NCBI GenBank assembly: GCA_964455095.1
Contig: CAYVUV010000116.1
Coordinates: 1 to 25,956, forward strand
Direction of reading: 5' to 3'
DNA: 25,956 nucleotides
Source of the DNA: CAYVUV01 sp964455095
Lineage (GTDB): Bacteria > Desulfobacterota > Binatia > HRBIN30 > CADEER01
Notes under the pieces: model-generated
What the model saw: only the letters and a program-made list of their open reading frames with translations
Databases searched by the model: none
Told to the model about the DNA's origin: nothing
Made by a program: the position numbers and the translations under genes
Part shown: piece after piece, positions 23,673-25,956 of the stretch
Layout of the letters: every line of letters starts with the position of its first letter
Numbering within the stretch: the stretch's first letter is position 1

Positions 23673-23786
23673 TTCCTCTCCCTCCGGGAGAGGTAAGGTG
23701 AGGGGATGAAAATGATGGCTTCGTACCCTGCTTCGTTGAAGAGTTTGTTCGATCCCCTCACCTGGCCTCTCCCGGAGGGAGAGGAA
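23673..23786. repeat. Nested inverted repeat element (CTCCCTCCGGGAGAG type)
   Basis: The arms at 23673-23707 and 23752-23786 are 35 bases each and match as inverted copies except at two positions. Each has the palindrome CTCTCCCTCCGGGAGAG and an AGGTGAGGGGAT tail. The 44-base centre is ordinary sequence. The element lies between the MFS gene and the flippase, both on the minus strand, and occupies most of the 202-base gap there. Confidence 0.88.
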
Positions 23787-23801
23787 CCAGACCCGCGGAG
23801 C

Positions 23802-25106
23802 TCAGCGCTCCGGCGAGACCTCTTCGAGCTCGCGGTTGGCGGTCTCCGGCAGCGTCAGTGCGACGATCAGCGGGGCGATGGGCATGACAACGAGCATGTA
23901 GGTGATGGCGGCGCCGTGACTGCCGAGGCGGGTGTAGAGCTCGCCCTGCAGCCAGAGGCCGGAGGAGGCGCCGAGGGTGGCGACGACGCCGCGCAGGCCG
24001 GAGGCGGTCGAGCGGTGCGAGGTCGGGAAGAGCTCGCTGCCGAGGGCGCCGAACAGCACCAGGCTCATGGTGAGGGTCATCACCATCAGCCCCCACATCG
24101 GCGGCAGCCACCAGCCGGCGGCGTTGTAGAACACGGCGGCGGCGACGGCGTTGAGCGTGATCGAGCCGATCAGCACGCGCTTGCGGCCGAAGCGGTCGCC
24201 GAGCGCGCCGGCGACGATGTTGCCGAGCAGGGCCATGACGCCGACGCTGAGATACATGCCGGCGACGTTGGCGGGCGTGTAGCCGTGGACGTCCTGCAAC
24301 ACCTTGGAAGGGAAGAACATCACCGTCTCGACGACGAAGGCGAAGGGAAACACCGCCGCACACAAGGCGATCATGCGGCCGGGGTACATGCGGACGAGGT
24401 GTCGCACGGGCTCCCACAGCGAGCCCGGCTCGTGCGGCCGCGCATGGGCATGCTGCGCGAAGCGCTGCGTCTCGGACAGCGAGCGGCGAAACCACGCCAG
24501 CAGCAACAGCGGCACGACGCCGAGCACGTACAGCGCCCGCCAGCCGTAGGGCAGCACGCCGACGAAGGAGAAGATCAGTGACGCCAACCCGTGCCCGAGC
24601 GCGCCGAGGGCGCCGAGCATGCCGATGCCCCAGCCGCGATTGCCGGCGTCGAACTCCTCGGTGACGACGACGATGGCGAGCATGCCCTCGCCGGCGATGA
24701 AGACGCGGGCGAGGAACTGCAGCACGGCGAAGTCGTACGGCGTGCGCGCGAACGCCGTCAGACACGTGCACACGGTGAAGCCGATGATGGTAATCAGCAG
24801 CAGGCGGCGGCGCCCGCCGCGGTCGGCGAGGATGGTGAGCAGGATCGCCGGTACGACGCCCAGGCGCACGAAGGCCATCAGGCCGCCGATATCGGCATCG
24901 GCGATGCCGATGCCGGCCTGGATCTGCGGCAGCGCCAGGCCGAGCAGCGCGACATCGTAGCTGTCGATCAGGTTGGCGGCGCCGAGCACGCCGAGCACGC
25001 GCCACTGCCGCGCCGTCAGCGGTGGGGCCGAGATGGCGCGGCCGAACCAGCCGAGCGGTACACGGCGGTCCGCGGCCCTGGGCGGCTTCTTCGAGGTGCG
25101 GCGCAT
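23802..25106 (-). CDS. MFS transporter (sugar-porter / metabolite-H+ symporter type)
   Basis: The 434-residue protein is a 12-helix major facilitator. NLIDSYDVALLGLALPQIQ (45-63) is the first helix with the acidic site of the metabolite symporters. LADRGGRRRLLLI (93-105) and LGDRFGRKRVLIGS in the second half are the two copies of the loop 2-3 motif. ARVFIAGEGMLAIVVVTEEFDAGNRGWGIGMLGALG is helix 4-5, and SELFPTSHRSTASGLRGVVATLG matches the late SP/MHS motif. ALTLPETANRELEE is the usual C-terminus. The substrate cannot be named; small organic acids, aromatic acids or sugars are typical. The ATG at 25106 lacks a clear ribosome binding site, and a longer upstream frame is a shadow of the nitroreductase. 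It is divergent from the nitroreductase. Confidence 0.9.
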   Translation of the reverse strand: MRRTSKKPPRAADRRVPLGWFGRAISAPPLTARQWRVLGVLGAANLIDSYDVALLGLALPQIQAGIGIADADIGGLMAFVRLGVVPAILLTILADRGGRRRLLLITIIGFTVCTCLTAFARTPYDFAVLQFLARVFIAGEGMLAIVVVTEEFDAGNRGWGIGMLGALGALGHGLASLIFSFVGVLPYGWRALYVLGVVPLLLLAWFRRSLSETQRFAQHAHARPHEPGSLWEPVRHLVRMYPGRMIALCAAVFPFAFVVETVMFFPSKVLQDVHGYTPANVAGMYLSVGVMALLGNIVAGALGDRFGRKRVLIGSITLNAVAAAVFYNAAGWWLPPMWGLMVMTLTMSLVLFGALGSELFPTSHRSTASGLRGVVATLGASSGLWLQGELYTRLGSHGAAITYMLVVMPIAPLIVALTLPETANRELEEVSPER

Positions 25107-25205
25107 GAGCGTGTCGGGAGTGGCGCATATCAGCGACTGGATGGGCGATTGTCCAGCGCCGCCGGCAACCTTTCCTCCGCCGGGTTCGTTTCCTAGTCTC
25201 TGGCG
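25107..25205. promoter_or_regulatory. Intergenic region between divergent genes
   Basis: These 99 bases separate the divergent MFS and nitroreductase genes and so must hold their start signals. I see no clear operator palindrome, strong -35/-10 pair or Shine-Dalgarno site for either gene. The nitroreductase may be leaderless or weakly translated. The assignment rests on gene orientation only. Confidence 0.35.
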
Positions 25206-25841
25206 ATGGACATCGACCGCATCGGCGAGGACGTTCCCCTGCTCGAAGGCATGCGCACCACGCGCGCCATCCGCCGGCTGAAGCCCGATCCGGTTCCGCC
25301 GGAGTTGGTGCGCAAAGTCTGCGAAGCGGGGACCTTCGCGCCCAGCGGCGGCAATCGGCAGCCGTGGTTCTTCATCGCCGTCACCGATCCCGCCCGGCGC
25401 GCCTGGGTGGCCGAGCGCTACCGAGCCGTGTTCAACGCCTACATCCAGCCGGCGCTCGCCGCGGCGCGCGATCCCGACTATCCCGCCGCGAAGAGGCGCA
25501 ACATGCGCGCGGCGATCCATCTCGCCGAGCACCTGCACGAGGCGCCGGTGCACCTGTTCGTCGCCGGTTGGACCCGCCGCGGCGCGCCGCAGGTTCAGGC
25601 GCTGTTCCCGGCGATTCAGAACGTCCTGCTCGCCTGCCGCGCGGTCGGGCTCGGCGCCTCGCTCACCACCGTGCACACCGCTTTCGGCCCCGAGGTCGAC
25701 GCCTGGCTCGGCCTGCCGCCAAACTGCCCGAGCTGCGCGCTGTTGCCGATCGGCTGGCCGCGCGGGTCGTACGGGAGGCCGGTGCGGCGCTCGGTGGATA
25801 CGTGCCTGTTCTTCGACCACTACGCGCCGCAGACGCGCTGA
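25206..25841 (+). CDS. Nitroreductase-family FMN oxidoreductase
   Basis: The 211-residue protein has the nitroreductase fold, which binds FMN as a dimer and uses NAD(P)H. The N-terminus has GMRTTRAIRRLKPDPVPPELV (about 15-35), the Arg-rich FMN phosphate site, followed by ICEAGTFAPSGGNRQPW-like sequence (EAGTFAPSGGNRQPWFFIAV, about 40-59), the diagnostic FMN motif. The middle region AEHLHEAPVHLFVAG and FPAIQNVLLACRAVGLGASLTT (about 138-159) forms the core and FMN contact helix. The end has CALLPIGWPRGSYGRPVRRSVD, the usual final strand and Arg-rich tail. The substrate is not predictable. It is divergent from the MFS transporter and could be regulated with it. Confidence 0.9.
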   Translation: MDIDRIGEDVPLLEGMRTTRAIRRLKPDPVPPELVRKVCEAGTFAPSGGNRQPWFFIAVTDPARRAWVAERYRAVFNAYIQPALAAARDPDYPAAKRRNMRAAIHLAEHLHEAPVHLFVAGWTRRGAPQVQALFPAIQNVLLACRAVGLGASLTTVHTAFGPEVDAWLGLPPNCPSCALLPIGWPRGSYGRPVRRSVDTCLFFDHYAPQTR

Positions 25842-25856
25842 TCTCCGCTCTCCGCT

Positions 25857-25950
25857 CCCCCTCCTTTCCAAGGAGGGGGCCGGGGGGGAGGTAGTCGACG
25901 CGCGATGTACCTCCCCCAAAACCCCACCTTGGTAAGAAGGGGGAACCTGA
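25857..25950. repeat. Nested inverted repeat element (CTCCTTTCCAAGGAG type)
   Basis: A hairpin CCCCCTCCTT/AAGGAGGGGG (25857-25879) is followed by a central stem, GGGGGAGGTA (to 25893) pairing with TACCTCCCCC (25908-25917), and by a degraded second hairpin around CACCTTGGTAAGAAGG. The layout matches the other elements of the window, but its right arm has diverged. It lies just after the nitroreductase and reaches almost to the window end. Confidence 0.75.
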
Positions 25951-25956
25951 GGTCAG

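Noticed and set aside
1..25956. CRISPR array, tRNA or rRNA genes, transposase or integrase
   Set aside because: No direct-repeat/spacer pattern, no tRNA-like cloverleaf with expected conserved bases, and no recombinase motif was found; the repeats present are inverted and intergenic.

Overview
The window is a GC-rich chromosomal segment of a Gram-negative-like bacterium. Coding density is high, genes often overlap at start and stop codons, and several start at GTG or TTG. The gene types (a luciferase-like flavin/F420 oxidoreductase, a PA0069-type radical SAM protein, a surface polysaccharide locus) and the many intergenic inverted repeats fit a deltaproteobacterial or Binatota-like lineage. 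That placement is an inference from style, since no rRNA or marker gene is present.

Left flank (1-3578): the N-terminal 266 residues of a secreted glycine/threonine/asparagine-rich beta-structure protein (minus strand, runs off the window), a small zinc-ribbon membrane protein, a luciferase-like oxidoreductase (minus) and a radical SAM protein (plus). Copies of a CGCGAAG-rich repeat lie between them.

Centre (3802-23599): an approximately 20 kb surface-glycan locus built as two convergent gene blocks. The plus block (3802-10223) encodes a GT4 glycosyltransferase, a membrane phosphoglycosyl transferase that would load the first sugar on undecaprenyl phosphate, a GmhA-like SIS sugar-phosphate isomerase, a left-handed beta-helix acyltransferase, a membrane-anchored GT2 polyprenyl-phosphate glycosyltransferase and a cobalamin-binding radical SAM enzyme. 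The minus block, read from 23599 down to 10404, encodes a Wzx-like flippase, a GT4, a GT2, a GT-C-like membrane protein, another GT2, two GT4s, two more multispanning GT-C-like proteins and a membrane-anchored Asp-box (BNR/sialidase-fold) protein. Together these can start, extend, modify and flip a lipid-linked glycan. I see no recognisable Wzz, Wza/Wzc, ABC exporter or typical Wzy, so polymerisation and export must be encoded elsewhere or done by one of the unassigned membrane proteins.

Right flank (23802-25956): an MFS transporter (minus) divergent from a nitroreductase-family protein (plus).

The most distinctive non-coding feature is a family of nested inverted repeats. Each arm carries its own small palindrome, so a whole element can fold into a cloverleaf. 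Full elements lie at 5118-5207, 10254-10395, 11796-11954, 23673-23786 and 25857-25950, and a single hairpin lies at 3599-3619. At least one supplies the stop codon of one gene and possibly the start of the next. A separate short repeat encodes a REGEAPAEP tail on a membrane protein. No tRNA, rRNA, CRISPR array, transposase or integrase was seen. No gene-free stretch exceeds 300 bases.
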